A stretch of 17,781 nt of DNA from an uncultured Acetatifactor sp. (lineage in GTDB: Bacteria; Bacillota; Clostridia; Lachnospirales; Lachnospiraceae), in the NCBI GenBank assembly GCA_910585615.1, contig CAJUFO010000085.1, positions 1 to 17,781 of the forward strand, given 5' to 3'. Both the position numbers and the translations under genes were made by a program. Shown here one piece after another: positions 7,315-15,217 of this stretch. The notes beneath the pieces were generated by a model. That model saw only the letters and a list, made by a program, of their open reading frames with translations. It was not told where the DNA came from and did no database searches. How positions within the stretch are numbered: position 1 is the first letter of the stretch; each line of letters starts with the position of its first letter.

Positions 7315-8250
7315 TCACCACAGGCTCACTTCCGTGGCTTTCCTGCTGATTCTGTTGAACACCATCACTACCGCGAAGTTGATGACGGAGTTGAAGATGC
7401 CCACCGCCGCGCTGTACCCCCGCTGAAAGTCCTGAAGACCTTTGCGGTAGACAAAGGTGGAGATGACGTCCGCGGTCTCCCATATCCCTTCATTATATAA
7501 CAGGATGATTTTCTCAAAGCCCACATTCATCACATTCCCCAGACGGAGCAGCAGCATGATGATGACGGTGCCGGAAATCCCGGGCAGCGTCACATGCAAA
7601 GTCTGCTTCCATCGCCCGGCCCCATCGATCTTCGCCGCTTCATACAGCTCCTGGTCGATGCCCGACAGCGCCGCCAGGTAGATGATGGCATCCCAGCCGA
7701 TGCCCTGCCAGATGCCGGAAAGCACATAAATCGGCACGAAATGCTCCGGCCTGGTCAGCAGCGAATAGTCAGGCCCTCCCACAAGGGAAAGCAGATATGT
7801 AATGAAGCCCTTGTCGGAGGTGAACAGCTGAATCATGCTGCATACCACCACCATGGATATGAAATGGGGCATATAGGAAACCGTCTGGGTAATCCGCTTG
7901 AACCTCTCGTTCTTCAGCTCATTCAGCAAAAGCGCCAGCAGGATAGGCGCCGGGAACCCGAATACGATGGAGCTGAGGCTGATCACCAGGGTATTCTTCA
8001 GGATCCGCGTAAAATAATAGGACTGGAAAAAATCGATAAAATGCTGGAAGCCATGGCTGGAAGTCCAGTCGCTTCCCAGGATGCCCGCCGCCGGCGAGTA
8101 GTCCTTAAAGGCAATCAGGATTCCGTACATAGGCTTATAGCAGAACAACAGATAGAACAGCACCACCGGTATGGCCATCACATAGGCATCCGAATATTTC
8201 CTCAGATCCCTGCCCAGGCAGCGCAGTCCTGACTTCTTCTTTTTCTCCAT
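7315..8250 (-). CDS. Carbohydrate ABC transporter permease (CUT1, LplB/YteP type)
   Basis: The 311-aa integral membrane protein belongs to the LplB/YteP group. Marks are YKPMYGILIAFKDYSP near residues 38-53, a first transmembrane segment at about 22-42 and SYMPHFISMVVVCSM near 125-139. The EAA loop ELYEAAKIDGAGRW lies at about 201-214, followed by LPGISGTVIIML. It forms the transport channel with the downstream permease and needs an ATPase encoded elsewhere. ATG 8250 is preferred to the in-frame GTG at 8262 because GGGTGGTG is well placed for it. The 162-base gap to the solute-binding gene upstream contains two hairpins that could lower permease expression relative to the binding protein. Confidence 0.92.
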   Translation of the reverse strand: MEKKKKSGLRCLGRDLRKYSDAYVMAIPVVLFYLLFCYKPMYGILIAFKDYSPAAGILGSDWTSSHGFQHFIDFFQSYYFTRILKNTLVISLSSIVFGFPAPILLALLLNELKNERFKRITQTVSYMPHFISMVVVCSMIQLFTSDKGFITYLLSLVGGPDYSLLTRPEHFVPIYVLSGIWQGIGWDAIIYLAALSGIDQELYEAAKIDGAGRWKQTLHVTLPGISGTVIIMLLLRLGNVMNVGFEKIILLYNEGIWETADVISTFVYRKGLQDFQRGYSAAVGIFNSVINFAVVMVFNRISRKATEVSLW

Positions 8251-8313
8251 ATGGTTCACCACCCTCTCACACTAATCGAGTAGGGGAATGCCCTTCTCCG
8301 CTACTCGCCACGG

Positions 8314-8395
8314 GGCCCGCATGCCGCCCTAAACGGCAAGCTTCCATATGCGGGCCTGCGCATGAAAGAATGCCAGACAGACTCGCCTGCCTGAC
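8314..8395 (-). other. Two intercistronic hairpins between binding-protein and permease genes
   Basis: On the minus-strand transcript the first hairpin pairs 8387-8395 with 8372-8380 (9 bp including two G-U pairs, 6-base loop). The second pairs 8348-8356 with 8314-8322 (GGCCCGCAT, 9 bp, perfect), with an inner GCCG/CGGC stem at 8323-8326 and 8334-8337. Neither is followed by a clean T run, so they are better read as RNA-stabilising or partial attenuating structures than as a full terminator. Such elements often let the binding protein be made in excess over the permeases. Confidence 0.45.
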
Positions 8396-8412
8396 ATCCC
8401 TTCGGTTTCCGG

Positions 8413-10125
8413 TTACCTTGCGTTAAAATCGTCCAACGCTTCCTGCTGCAGCTCTATCGCGCGCTCCACGCCCATGGATTTCAATGTCTCCAGATATTCT
8501 GTCTCAAAGGTGTCCAGGGACTCCAGCCCTGTAATGTACTTGGTGGTCATCTCCCCTATATAGGTCTCGATGTCTCCTATCAGCTTGGAATATTCGCTGG
8601 CATCCGCCTCCGACACGGTCACAGGAGGCATATTGTATTTCGCGGCATCCGATGTGGTCCATCTGGTAAGGGCTGAGACCTGTCCCGGGAGATCCGCGTA
8701 CTGGAGCATATATCCTTTGTCCTGGACGAAGGGCCCCTCTGCCCATGACCTTGTGTACTGGGCCAGTGCCAGCTGCTTGGTCAGCCCTTCCGGATTGTGC
8801 ATAATCAGCTCCGTATAGGTAGGCACGCCGTTCTCCATGGTATAGCTCTCGCCCTCGATGCCGAAGTTGAAGAGCATGCTCCCCTCTTCTGTATAACCGT
8901 AGTTCAGGAACTGTACGGCTGCCTCCTTGTTGGAGCAGCTGGGCGTGATGATGTAGAAGGTGCCCTTGACTGCCGTATCATAATGGGTGCTCATGGGCAT
9001 GTCTCCATCCTTTGCCACCAGCGGCCCAAAGCCGTTCAGGTCAAAGGTAGGATCCTCCTCCATGGTCTGGAGCATGTTCCCCATATAGCCGCCCGCATTG
9101 CCGATGGCTACTCCGGCCTCGCCGTTCATGATATTGGCCCGCACCGTATTGTCGTCCACGGTCTGGAAATTGGGATCCAGGAGCCCTTCGGTATAGAGCT
9201 TGTTCACGTATGCAAGAGCGTCCTTATAGGCTTCCTCCGCATATCCGTAATGCACCTTGCCGTCCACCTGGTAGAACTGTCCCTTCACCAAGCCGAAAGG
9301 AGATGTGAGGAGTCCATGCCCCAGCCCGAAGGATGTCAGCCACCAGTTCCCGGCGGACATAGGCACGGACGCGCCCTTCTCCTCCTTGAAGGCCTTCAGC
9401 ACTTCGTACAGCTCATCCGGTGTCTGGGGAAGCTCCAGGTTCAGGTCATCCAGCCAGTCCTGCCGGATGATCAGCCCAACAGAGGTGAGCAGATAGTCGT
9501 CCCCCCGGATGAAAGGGAATCCGATGATGTCCCCGTCCTTCGTGGTATTGGACTTTTTGTACAGCTCATTGCTGTCCATCACTGCCTGCAGATCCGGCGC
9601 ATACTGCATATAATCGTTCAGGGGCTGGATGATCTTGTCCTTCACCGCTTTCTCAGGGCCTCCTGTATAACCGACATACACAATGATATCCGGCAGCTCT
9701 CCGCTGGCATAGAGGAGATTCAGCGCCTCGTTGTCCGCCAGCTGCATGATCTCCAGCTCCACTCCCGTGGCCTCCTGCCATGCCTGGCCGAAAGGCGTAG
9801 CCGCCAGATCCGTGGCATTGGCCGTTACCGCTGCTTCTCCTACCATAGCCAGGGTCAGGTGCACTTTTTCCTTTAAAGGATATGTGACCTCTGCAGCGCC
9901 CTGCTCTCCCTCCGGTTCCGCCTGGGATTCCTGGGCCTCTTCCGCTTCGGAGCTTTCTGCCGCGGAGGATTCCTCGCCGGAGGGCGCTTCAGAGACTTCG
10001 GCGCTGTCCGAGGCCCCTGCCTTCTCGCCGCCGCTTCCCTGATTCCCACAGGCGCACATGCCAAGGGACATTGCCGCTGCCGTGATGCAGGCGATTATCT
10101 TTTTCCATTTGTAGCAACACTTCAT
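8413..10125 (-). CDS. Extracellular solute-binding lipoprotein of a CUT1 sugar transporter (LplA type)
   Basis: This 570-aa protein has a lipoprotein signal peptide: KWKKIIACITAAAMSL, then GMCACG with Cys26 the probable lipidated residue (MCAC, alanine at -1). A Ser/Glu-rich tether follows at about 29-75. The mature domain contains family-1 binding-protein features: TGVELEIMQLADNEALNLLYASGELPDI near 120-147, a middle QPLNDYMQYAPDL region and a GYMGNMLQTM region. The large size fits LplA/YtcQ-type receptors for complex oligosaccharides. It would be anchored on the outer face of the membrane and deliver substrate to the two permeases encoded next. GAGGAAG precedes the ATG. It is the first gene after the operon promoter, and the substrate cannot be read from the sequence. 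Confidence 0.92.
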   Translation of the reverse strand: MKCCYKWKKIIACITAAAMSLGMCACGNQGSGGEKAGASDSAEVSEAPSGEESSAAESSEAEEAQESQAEPEGEQGAAEVTYPLKEKVHLTLAMVGEAAVTANATDLAATPFGQAWQEATGVELEIMQLADNEALNLLYASGELPDIIVYVGYTGGPEKAVKDKIIQPLNDYMQYAPDLQAVMDSNELYKKSNTTKDGDIIGFPFIRGDDYLLTSVGLIIRQDWLDDLNLELPQTPDELYEVLKAFKEEKGASVPMSAGNWWLTSFGLGHGLLTSPFGLVKGQFYQVDGKVHYGYAEEAYKDALAYVNKLYTEGLLDPNFQTVDDNTVRANIMNGEAGVAIGNAGGYMGNMLQTMEEDPTFDLNGFGPLVAKDGDMPMSTHYDTAVKGTFYIITPSCSNKEAAVQFLNYGYTEEGSMLFNFGIEGESYTMENGVPTYTELIMHNPEGLTKQLALAQYTRSWAEGPFVQDKGYMLQYADLPGQVSALTRWTTSDAAKYNMPPVTVSEADASEYSKLIGDIETYIGEMTTKYITGLESLDTFETEYLETLKSMGVERAIELQQEALDDFNAR

Positions 10126-10175
10126 CTTCTTCCTCTCTTTCCTTTCTCACACTCTCGCTTTTTCGCTTTCGTTTT

Positions 10176-10189
10176 TGTCTGCGTTTTCA
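10176..10189 (-). promoter_or_regulatory. Candidate cre site (CcpA catabolite repression)
   Basis: Read on the minus strand the 14 bases are TGAAAACGCAGACA. This fits the cre consensus TGWAANCGNTNWCA at all but one fixed position (A for T at position 10). It overlaps the last base of the proposed -10 box and the transcription start region of the sugar operon, where CcpA would block initiation. Repression of an oligosaccharide operon by preferred sugars makes biological sense. Confidence 0.45.
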
Positions 10190-10217
10190 GCATAGGATGG
10201 GACCAAGAGAAATACAA
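10189..10217 (-). promoter_or_regulatory. Candidate promoter of the sugar transport operon
   Basis: On the minus strand TTGTAT (10217-10212) and TATGCT (10194-10189) are spaced by exactly 17 bases. The -35 match is weak (3 of 6) and the -10 moderate (4 of 6), as expected for an activator-dependent promoter. A GGACAAAAG repeat ends next to the -35 box. Transcription would start about 55 bases before the binding-protein gene. Confidence 0.4.
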
Positions 10218-10218
10218 G

Positions 10219-10267
10219 GGACAAAAGGATATTTAAAAAGGACAAAAGCGCATATCCCCTTTTGTCC
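10219..10267. repeat. Three copies of GGACAAAAG upstream of the sugar operon
   Basis: GGACAAAAG occurs at 10219-10227 and 10240-10248 on the plus strand, and inverted at 10259-10267. The two direct copies are 21 bp apart, two helical turns, and the nearer one touches the proposed -35 box. That is the geometry of an AraC/YesN-type activator site. The second and third copies also form the terminator of the preceding gene, so the element may serve both ends. Confidence 0.5.
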
Positions 10268-10270
10268 TTT
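10237..10270 (-). terminator. Terminator of the CmpB-like gene
   Basis: On the minus strand the perfect 12-bp inverted repeat 10270-10259 / 10248-10237 with a 10-base loop begins at the stop codon of the membrane-protein gene. It is followed by TTAAATAT, with three T's closing the stem. This is a rho-independent terminator form, though the stem is AT-rich and its strength is uncertain. Confidence 0.55.
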
Positions 10271-10824
10271 CAGAAAGTGGTGTCCTGGGAAATCCCCCGC
10301 CCTGTGTTGGGCCGCACGGCGCAGTAGGTGGCATCCGCGATGAAGGCCAGGAGCAGCACCAGGCACAGCGCGGTTCGCCATTTCCTCGAAAACTTCCGGT
10401 ACAGCCTCTCATAGACCGGCAGAAGCACACAGATCAGCGCCGTTCCGCCCAGTCCGAATATCACCGCCCCCAGAAGGCAGATCCGTCCGTTTAAATTCAA
10501 AGCATGCCCGCTGTAGTCCCACCAGCGGATGCCCCAGAGCCGCTCCAGGAACCAGCTGGTGAAATATTCCAGCCCGCTGCATATCAGCATGGACAGGAAG
10601 AACACCCGCATCGGCTTTCCCCTGGAGCCCCGCAGCAGAAAGCACAGCGCGAGCCCGCCTGCCCCATAAATCGGAAGGTACGGCCCTCTGTACACCCCTC
10701 TGTTGATGAACGCATGTTCTGTGCACAAATACAGCAATACCTCCCAGAGCCAGCCGATGAAAGCCATTCCGAAGAACAGCAGGACATAATAATCAAATTC
10801 ATGAGTCGTCTTTTTTCTCACCAT
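10270..10824 (-). CDS. CmpB-like putative ABC transporter permease (type IV) membrane protein
   Basis: The 184-aa protein has about four to five transmembrane helices. Its motifs match the PF06541-type family (putative ABC transporter type IV, CmpB): FGMAFIGWLWEVLLY near residues 18-32, INRGVYRGPYLPIYGAGG near 40-57, an ...SGLEYFTSWFLERLWGIRWWDYS block near 82-104, and LNLNGRICLLGA near 109-120. Despite the family name, no transport activity can be deduced and no ATPase or partner gene is adjacent. The ATG at 10824 has only a weak GGCTGGT upstream. The gene is divergent from the MATE pump gene and ends in the hairpin that precedes the sugar operon promoter. Confidence 0.85.
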   Translation of the reverse strand: MVRKKTTHEFDYYVLLFFGMAFIGWLWEVLLYLCTEHAFINRGVYRGPYLPIYGAGGLALCFLLRGSRGKPMRVFFLSMLICSGLEYFTSWFLERLWGIRWWDYSGHALNLNGRICLLGAVIFGLGGTALICVLLPVYERLYRKFSRKWRTALCLVLLLAFIADATYCAVRPNTGRGISQDTTF

Positions 10825-10887
10825 ACCAGCCAGTATGTCCGAATCCGGCCCATTCTATGTGAAGCTCCCCTAATCCTCCCTGCATTT

Positions 10888-10971
10888 ACAAGGCAGGTTG
10901 CCGTTCTGGAACTTGTGCAGCCGTTCCGCGTTCGCCTCCAGTCCTCCCCACATTTAACAAGGCAGGTTGCC
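10888..10971. repeat. 15-bp direct repeat between divergent genes
   Basis: ACAAGGCAGGTTGCC is perfectly repeated at 10888-10902 and 10957-10971 (69 bp apart), with CATTT and T/C-rich flanks also partly shared. The core GGCAGGTTGCC is a near-palindrome (GGCA/TGCC arms), as in operators. The 274-base space between the CmpB-like and MATE genes holds these repeats and the MATE promoter and nothing else I can recognise. Confidence 0.5.
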
Positions 10972-11035
10972 ATTCCGTTCTTTGAGAGCCACAGCACTGT
11001 GTTTTCAGATTGAATTATATTGAGCTGGAATTCCA

Positions 11036-11064
11036 TTGAATTACAGAAAAAAACATGATAAGAT
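11036..11064 (+). promoter_or_regulatory. Promoter of the MATE pump gene
   Basis: TTGAAT (11036-11041) and TAAGAT (11059-11064) are spaced by 17 bases, matching the consensus at 4 of 6 and 5 of 6 positions. The transcript would start about 25-30 bases before the start codon, leaving just room for the GGAGGA ribosome site. Confidence 0.55.
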
Positions 11065-11098
11065 ATTGCAAGCGAAATCAATATCACGGAGGATCGTC

Positions 11099-12475
11099 AT
11101 GCCAATGAAAAACCGACTCAGGAACGACCCGTTTTACCGCCATATTTTCAGGCTGGTGCTGCCCATCGTCATCCAGAACCTTTTAAGCGCCGCCGTCAGC
11201 TCGGCGGACGTGGTCATGCTCAATTACGTAGGCCAGTCCTCCATCTCCGCCGTATCCCTGGCCTCCCAGTACGCCAATGTGCTGTTCATGGTCTTCTACG
11301 GCCTGGGTACCGGGGCCACCATGCTCTGCGCCCAGTATTATGGGAAGGGGGACATGAAGGCCATCCAGGTGGTGGAGGGCATCGCCATGCGTTTCTCTCT
11401 GGGTTTCGCCTTTCTCTTTGCCGGTGCTGCTTTCTTTTTCCCGGAGGGCATGATGCGCCTCTTCACCAATGACGGCGAGCTGATTGCCATCGGCGCCTCC
11501 TATCTGCGCTTCATGAGCGTCAGCTACCTGTGCTGGGGCATCACAGAGGTCTATCTGGCAGTGCTTCGCAGCATCGGCAGGGTCACCATCAGCACGCTCA
11601 TGAATGTGCTGGCCTTTTCCCTCAATATCATCCTGAACGCCGTGTTCATCTTCGGCCTCTTCGGCGCGCCGAAGCTTGGGGCCATGGGCGTGGCCATCGC
11701 CACCTCCGCCTCCCGCCTGATCGAGCTGGCGGCATGCTTCGTGGTGTCGGCTCTCAGCAGGGACATCAAGCTGGATTTCCGGTACCTCTTCTCCAGGAAC
11801 AGGCTCCTGTTCTCCGACTTCGTCAGGCTCTCCCTGCCGGCCCTGGGCAACGACATCCTCTGGAGCGTGGCCTTCTCCATGTACTCCGTGATCATGGGGC
11901 ATCTGGGCACGGACGCGGTGGCGGCCAATTCCTTCGTGGTGGTGGTGCGCAACTTCGGCACGATTCTATGCTTCGGCATGGCCAGCGCTGGCGGGATACT
12001 CCTGGGGAATGTAATCGGGGAGAACAAGCTGGAGGAGGCCCGGGCGGATGCCAGCAAGCTCATGAAGCTCACGGTAATCACCGGGGCCATCGGCGGCCTG
12101 ATCGTGCTGGCGGCCACGCCCTTTGTGCTGAAATATGCCACCCTGACGGAAACCGCCATGCACTACCTGAAATATATGCTGCTGATCAATACATATTATG
12201 TCATGGGCGCCGCCGTGAACACCACCCTGATTGCCGGGGTCTTCCGGGCAGGGGGCGACAGCCGCTTCGGCTTCATCTGCGATGCCATCGACATGTGGTG
12301 CTACGCGGTCCCCCTGGGGTTCCTGGCGGCCTTCGCCCTGAAGCTCCCGGTGCTCTGGGTGTATTTCCTGCTGTGCACCGATGAGTTCGTGAAATGGCCC
12401 TGGGTCATCCGGCATTACCGCAGCGGCAAATGGCTCAACAACATCACCAGGGACGATCTCTTCATAGAGAATTAA
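11099..12475 (+). CDS. MATE family efflux transporter
   Basis: The 458-aa protein has the twelve-helix pattern of the MATE multidrug/toxin extrusion family. Early family marks are FRLVLPIVIQNLLSAAVSSADVVML near residues 17-41 and GTGATMLCAQYYGKGD near 75-90. The second half repeats them with LSLPALGNDILWSVAF and ASAGGILLGNVIGENKLEEA. These proteins export drugs or metabolites in exchange for sodium ions or protons; the substrate here is unknown. GGAGGA (11088-11093) lies 5 bases before the ATG at 11099, and an ATG at 11105 is also possible. It is divergent from the CmpB-like gene, with no regulator gene beside it. Confidence 0.93.
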   Translation: MPMKNRLRNDPFYRHIFRLVLPIVIQNLLSAAVSSADVVMLNYVGQSSISAVSLASQYANVLFMVFYGLGTGATMLCAQYYGKGDMKAIQVVEGIAMRFSLGFAFLFAGAAFFFPEGMMRLFTNDGELIAIGASYLRFMSVSYLCWGITEVYLAVLRSIGRVTISTLMNVLAFSLNIILNAVFIFGLFGAPKLGAMGVAIATSASRLIELAACFVVSALSRDIKLDFRYLFSRNRLLFSDFVRLSLPALGNDILWSVAFSMYSVIMGHLGTDAVAANSFVVVVRNFGTILCFGMASAGGILLGNVIGENKLEEARADASKLMKLTVITGAIGGLIVLAATPFVLKYATLTETAMHYLKYMLLINTYYVMGAAVNTTLIAGVFRAGGDSRFGFICDAIDMWCYAVPLGFLAAFALKLPVLWVYFLLCTDEFVKWPWVIRHYRSGKWLNNITRDDLFIEN

Positions 12476-12486
12476 GGATAAAATTG

Positions 12487-12515
12487 TTGCGGAACAGGGC
12501 GCGATGTGCAATAAT
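12487..12515 (+). promoter_or_regulatory. Candidate promoter for xpaC-telA
   Basis: TTGCGG (12487-12492) is followed after 17 bases by AATAAT (12510-12515), and TGC directly before it forms an extended -10 element. The -35 match is weak. It lies in the 89-base gap after the MATE gene, where no terminator is evident, so read-through from the pump is also possible. Confidence 0.35.
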
Positions 12516-12564
12516 AGGGGTGTGGATTCCTGTGAAAGAATTGAAAATAAAGAAGGTTCATCAA

Positions 12565-13914
12565 ATGAGCGATAGTCGAAATTGGAACGGCACAGGGGAG
12601 CAGATAAAGAGCGCCCTGTCCGAGGCCCTGCAGAGCGGGGATTTCAAAAATCTCAACGACCTGGTGTCCCAGACCGTGGCGGATGCCATCAGTGCGGCGG
12701 GGAAGCATGTCTCCCCGGAGAATACTACAAAGCAGCGGTCTTCCGGCGCCGTCTTTGAGGATGCCGATGCCCGGGAGCAGAAGCAGACCGATGCCCCTCC
12801 CAATATTCCCCTGTGGCAGCAGCGGGCCATGGAAAGGGAGCGCCAGCGGCAGAACAGGCTGATGCAGGAGTGGCAGAGCAGGCAGCAGCGCATGCAGAGC
12901 CAGAACGCCCCCGCCCCGTCCCGCAAATCCCTCCCTGCCATCAAGGTCAAGAAGGTGGGCAGCGTCTCCAATGTGCTGTACCAGGTGTTCGGCGGCATCG
13001 GCTTCGGAATCACCGGGCTGATAGCCTTCTTCCGGATATTCGCCCTTCTGTCAGGGGATACCACCCTGGGGGGCTGGATTGTGAATATCCTGTTCCTGGC
13101 AGGCTTCTACGGCATGATCCGCTTCGGCATCGGCCAGAAGAGGCGCCTGAAGCGAGCCCAGCGCTATCTCCAGCTGTGCGATTACAGAGTGTACGGCGAG
13201 ATTGCCAAGCTGGCCGCCGGTACAGGCAAGAGCGAGAGATATGTAGTCAAAGACCTGCAGAAGATGCTGGCCCTGGGCATTTTCCCTGAAGGGCATCTGG
13301 ATCAGCAGAAGACCTGCTTCATGCTGAATGATGTGGTGTACCGGCAGTACCTGGAGGCGGAGTGCGGCCGGACGCTTAGAGAGGCGGAGAACAGGAAGTC
13401 GCTGGAGGACAAGACCCCCGAGCAGAGGCCGGAACCCGCGCCGGAGGTATCCAGAGAGCAGGAATCCGAGCTGCAGACCATGGTGGGCGAGGGACAGGAA
13501 TACATACGCAAGCTCCGCAACCTCAACGACAGGATTCCCGGCGAGGTGATATCCTCCAAGCTGTTCTGCCTGGAGAACCTCTTGAAGGACATCTTCGAAA
13601 GCGTGCGTACACATCCCGAGCAGATGCCCCGGATGCACAAGCTGATGAACTATTATCTGCCCACCACCCTGAAGCTGGTGGAATCCTATGAGGAATTCGA
13701 CCGGGTAAGCTCTCCCGGGCCGGACATCGTAAAGGCCAAGGCCGAGATAGAGAATACACTGGACACCATCAACGCCGCATTCCGGGAACTCCTGAACACC
13801 CTGTTCCAGAATGCCGTGTTCGATGCCACCACGGACGCCCAGGTCCTAAAGTCCATGCTGGCCAGGGAGGGCCTGATGAAGGAAATGGCCTTTGCCGCAA
13901 ACGACAGCCAGTGA
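12565..13914 (+). CDS. xpaC: XpaC-like 5-bromo-4-chloroindolyl phosphate hydrolysis family protein
   Basis: The 449-aa protein has three parts. A hydrophilic Gln/Arg/Glu-rich N-terminal region spans about 1-125. A hydrophobic hairpin at about 140-185 (FGGIGFGITGLIAFFRIFAL and ILFLAGFYGMIRFGIG) is followed by the XpaC domain. Typical XpaC stretches are YGEIAKLAAGTGKSERYVVKDLQ and LRNLNDRIPGEVISSKLFCLE, and the sequence HKLMNYYLPTTLKLVESYEEF. The family name comes from a Bacillus phenotype, and its true role, probably at the membrane, is unsettled. AGAAGG sits 8 bases before ATG 12565; a GTG at 12532 in the same frame is an alternative start. It is followed 70 bases later by telA, a common pair in Firmicutes. 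Confidence 0.85.
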   Translation: MSDSRNWNGTGEQIKSALSEALQSGDFKNLNDLVSQTVADAISAAGKHVSPENTTKQRSSGAVFEDADAREQKQTDAPPNIPLWQQRAMERERQRQNRLMQEWQSRQQRMQSQNAPAPSRKSLPAIKVKKVGSVSNVLYQVFGGIGFGITGLIAFFRIFALLSGDTTLGGWIVNILFLAGFYGMIRFGIGQKRRLKRAQRYLQLCDYRVYGEIAKLAAGTGKSERYVVKDLQKMLALGIFPEGHLDQQKTCFMLNDVVYRQYLEAECGRTLREAENRKSLEDKTPEQRPEPAPEVSREQESELQTMVGEGQEYIRKLRNLNDRIPGEVISSKLFCLENLLKDIFESVRTHPEQMPRMHKLMNYYLPTTLKLVESYEEFDRVSSPGPDIVKAKAEIENTLDTINAAFRELLNTLFQNAVFDATTDAQVLKSMLAREGLMKEMAFAANDSQ

Positions 13915-13984
13915 ATGCCCGGATGATCCCGAAAAGGACCGCGTATATAAATATAGAAGAAATGGAAGACTGGAGGAGACGAAA

Positions 13985-15142
13985 ATGAGCAATGATTTAG
14001 ATGAAATGCTGAGCCAGGGCCCCACCTTGACCTTCGAGCCCTTTTCCCAGCCTGAGGCCCCTGAAGTGCCTGCGGCGGCCGAGGCCACGCAAAAGATACC
14101 AGAGGCGGTGCTGACCCCTGCGGAACAGAAGATGGTGGACGATTTTGCCGCCCAGATCGACATTTCGAATACCCAGATGGTGCTGCAGTACGGCGCCGGC
14201 AGCCAGAAGAAGATTGCGGATTTCTCCGAGGGCGCCCTGAACAATGTGCGCACCAAGGACATGGGCGAAATCGGCCAGATGCTGGCGAACGTGGTCACCG
14301 AGCTGAAGGACTTCAACAATGAGGAAGAGGAAAAGGGATTCCTGGGCTTTTTCAAGAAGGGCTCCAACAAGCTGGAGAACCTGAAGATAAAGTACGATAA
14401 GGCGGAGGGCAACATCAACAAGATTTGCCGGGTGATGGAGGACCATCAGGTGACCCTGTTAAAGGATGCCGCCATGCTGGACAAGATGTATGAGCTGAAC
14501 CTGAACTACTTCAAGGAGCTGTCCATGTACATCCTGGCCGGAAAGAAGAAGCTGGAGCAGGCCCGGACAGTGGAGCTTCCCGCCCTCCTGGCCAAGGCGG
14601 AGCGCAGCGGCCTCCCCGAGGACACCCAGGCCGCCAACGATTTCGCCGCCATGTGCGAGCGCTTCGAGAAGAAGATCTACGACCTGGAGCTGACCAGGAC
14701 CATCTCCATGCAGATGGCGCCCCAGATCCGCCTGATCCAGAGCAATGACGCCGCCATGTCGGAGAAGATACAGTCCACGCTGGTGAACACCATCCCCCTG
14801 TGGAAGAGCCAGATGGTAATCGCCATAGGCTTAAGCCACTCCACCGAGGCCGCCAAGGCCCAGCGGGAGGTGACGGACATGACCAACGCGCTGTTGAAGA
14901 AGAACGCCGAGACCCTGAAGATTGCCACCATAGAGACCGCCAGGGAGACCCAGCGGGGCATCGTGGACATCGAGACCCTCACCGCCACCAACCAGACCCT
15001 GATCAGCACCTTAGACGAGGTGATGAAGATCCAGGAGGACGGCCGGGCCAAGAGGAAGAGCGCGGAAGCGGAGCTGGGCAGAATCGAGAACGAGATGCGC
15101 CAGAAGCTGCTGTCCGTCAGCCAGGCTTCCAGGCAGATGTAA
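13985..15142 (+). CDS. telA: TelA family toxic anion resistance protein
   Basis: This 385-aa cytoplasmic, strongly helical protein matches the TelA/YceH family first linked to tellurite resistance. Diagnostic text includes LKIKYDKAEGNINKI, an MLDKMYELNLNYFKEL block, QMAPQIRLIQSNDAAMSEKI and TLVNTIPLWKSQMVIAIGL. A short acidic/proline leader (about 1-45) precedes the conserved region. GGAGGAG (13972-13978) precedes ATG 13985 at good spacing. The pairing with xpaC suggests the two act together in envelope or cell-surface stress, but the biochemical activity is not known. A strong terminator begins at its stop codon. Confidence 0.92.
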   Translation: MSNDLDEMLSQGPTLTFEPFSQPEAPEVPAAAEATQKIPEAVLTPAEQKMVDDFAAQIDISNTQMVLQYGAGSQKKIADFSEGALNNVRTKDMGEIGQMLANVVTELKDFNNEEEEKGFLGFFKKGSNKLENLKIKYDKAEGNINKICRVMEDHQVTLLKDAAMLDKMYELNLNYFKELSMYILAGKKKLEQARTVELPALLAKAERSGLPEDTQAANDFAAMCERFEKKIYDLELTRTISMQMAPQIRLIQSNDAAMSEKIQSTLVNTIPLWKSQMVIAIGLSHSTEAAKAQREVTDMTNALLKKNAETLKIATIETARETQRGIVDIETLTATNQTLISTLDEVMKIQEDGRAKRKSAEAELGRIENEMRQKLLSVSQASRQM

Positions 15143-15199
15143 AAAAATCCCACAGAAAAGCAAACTGTCGGCAAGACATTGCTTCCTGTGGGATTTTTT
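15142..15199. terminator. Bidirectional terminator between telA and the oxidoreductase operon
   Basis: AAAAAATCCCACAG (15142-15155) and CTGTGGGATTTTTT (15186-15199) are a perfect 14-bp inverted repeat. The loop itself contains AAGCAA/TTGCTT and TGTC/GACA pairs, so the whole region folds into a long hairpin. Flanking A and T tracts allow termination of telA on the plus strand and of the converging minus-strand operon, whose last stop codon is at 15218-15220. Confidence 0.85.
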
Positions 15200-15217
15200 C
15201 AGAACCGCATTCCTGTC

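Noticed and set aside
7298..7483. A 62-residue N-terminal extension of the LplC-type permease
   Set aside because: It overlaps the other permease gene, is Arg/Gln/His-rich and unlike any permease. ATG 7297 has a proper ribosome site.
8797..9876. A 359-codon open frame on the plus strand opposite the solute-binding protein gene
   Set aside because: The minus-strand frame encodes a convincing lipoprotein. The plus frame is His/Arg/Gly-rich with no domain or ribosome site, typical of an antisense shadow in GC-rich DNA.
10888..10971. Short direct repeats considered as a CRISPR fragment
   Set aside because: There are only two copies, with a 15-bp unit and no spacer array or cas gene.
11183..12384. 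Open frames overlapping the MATE gene on the minus strand (11183-11902) and in another plus frame (11530-12384)
   Set aside because: The His/Gly/Arg-rich products lack hydrophobic segments or domains, while the MATE frame is clearly real.
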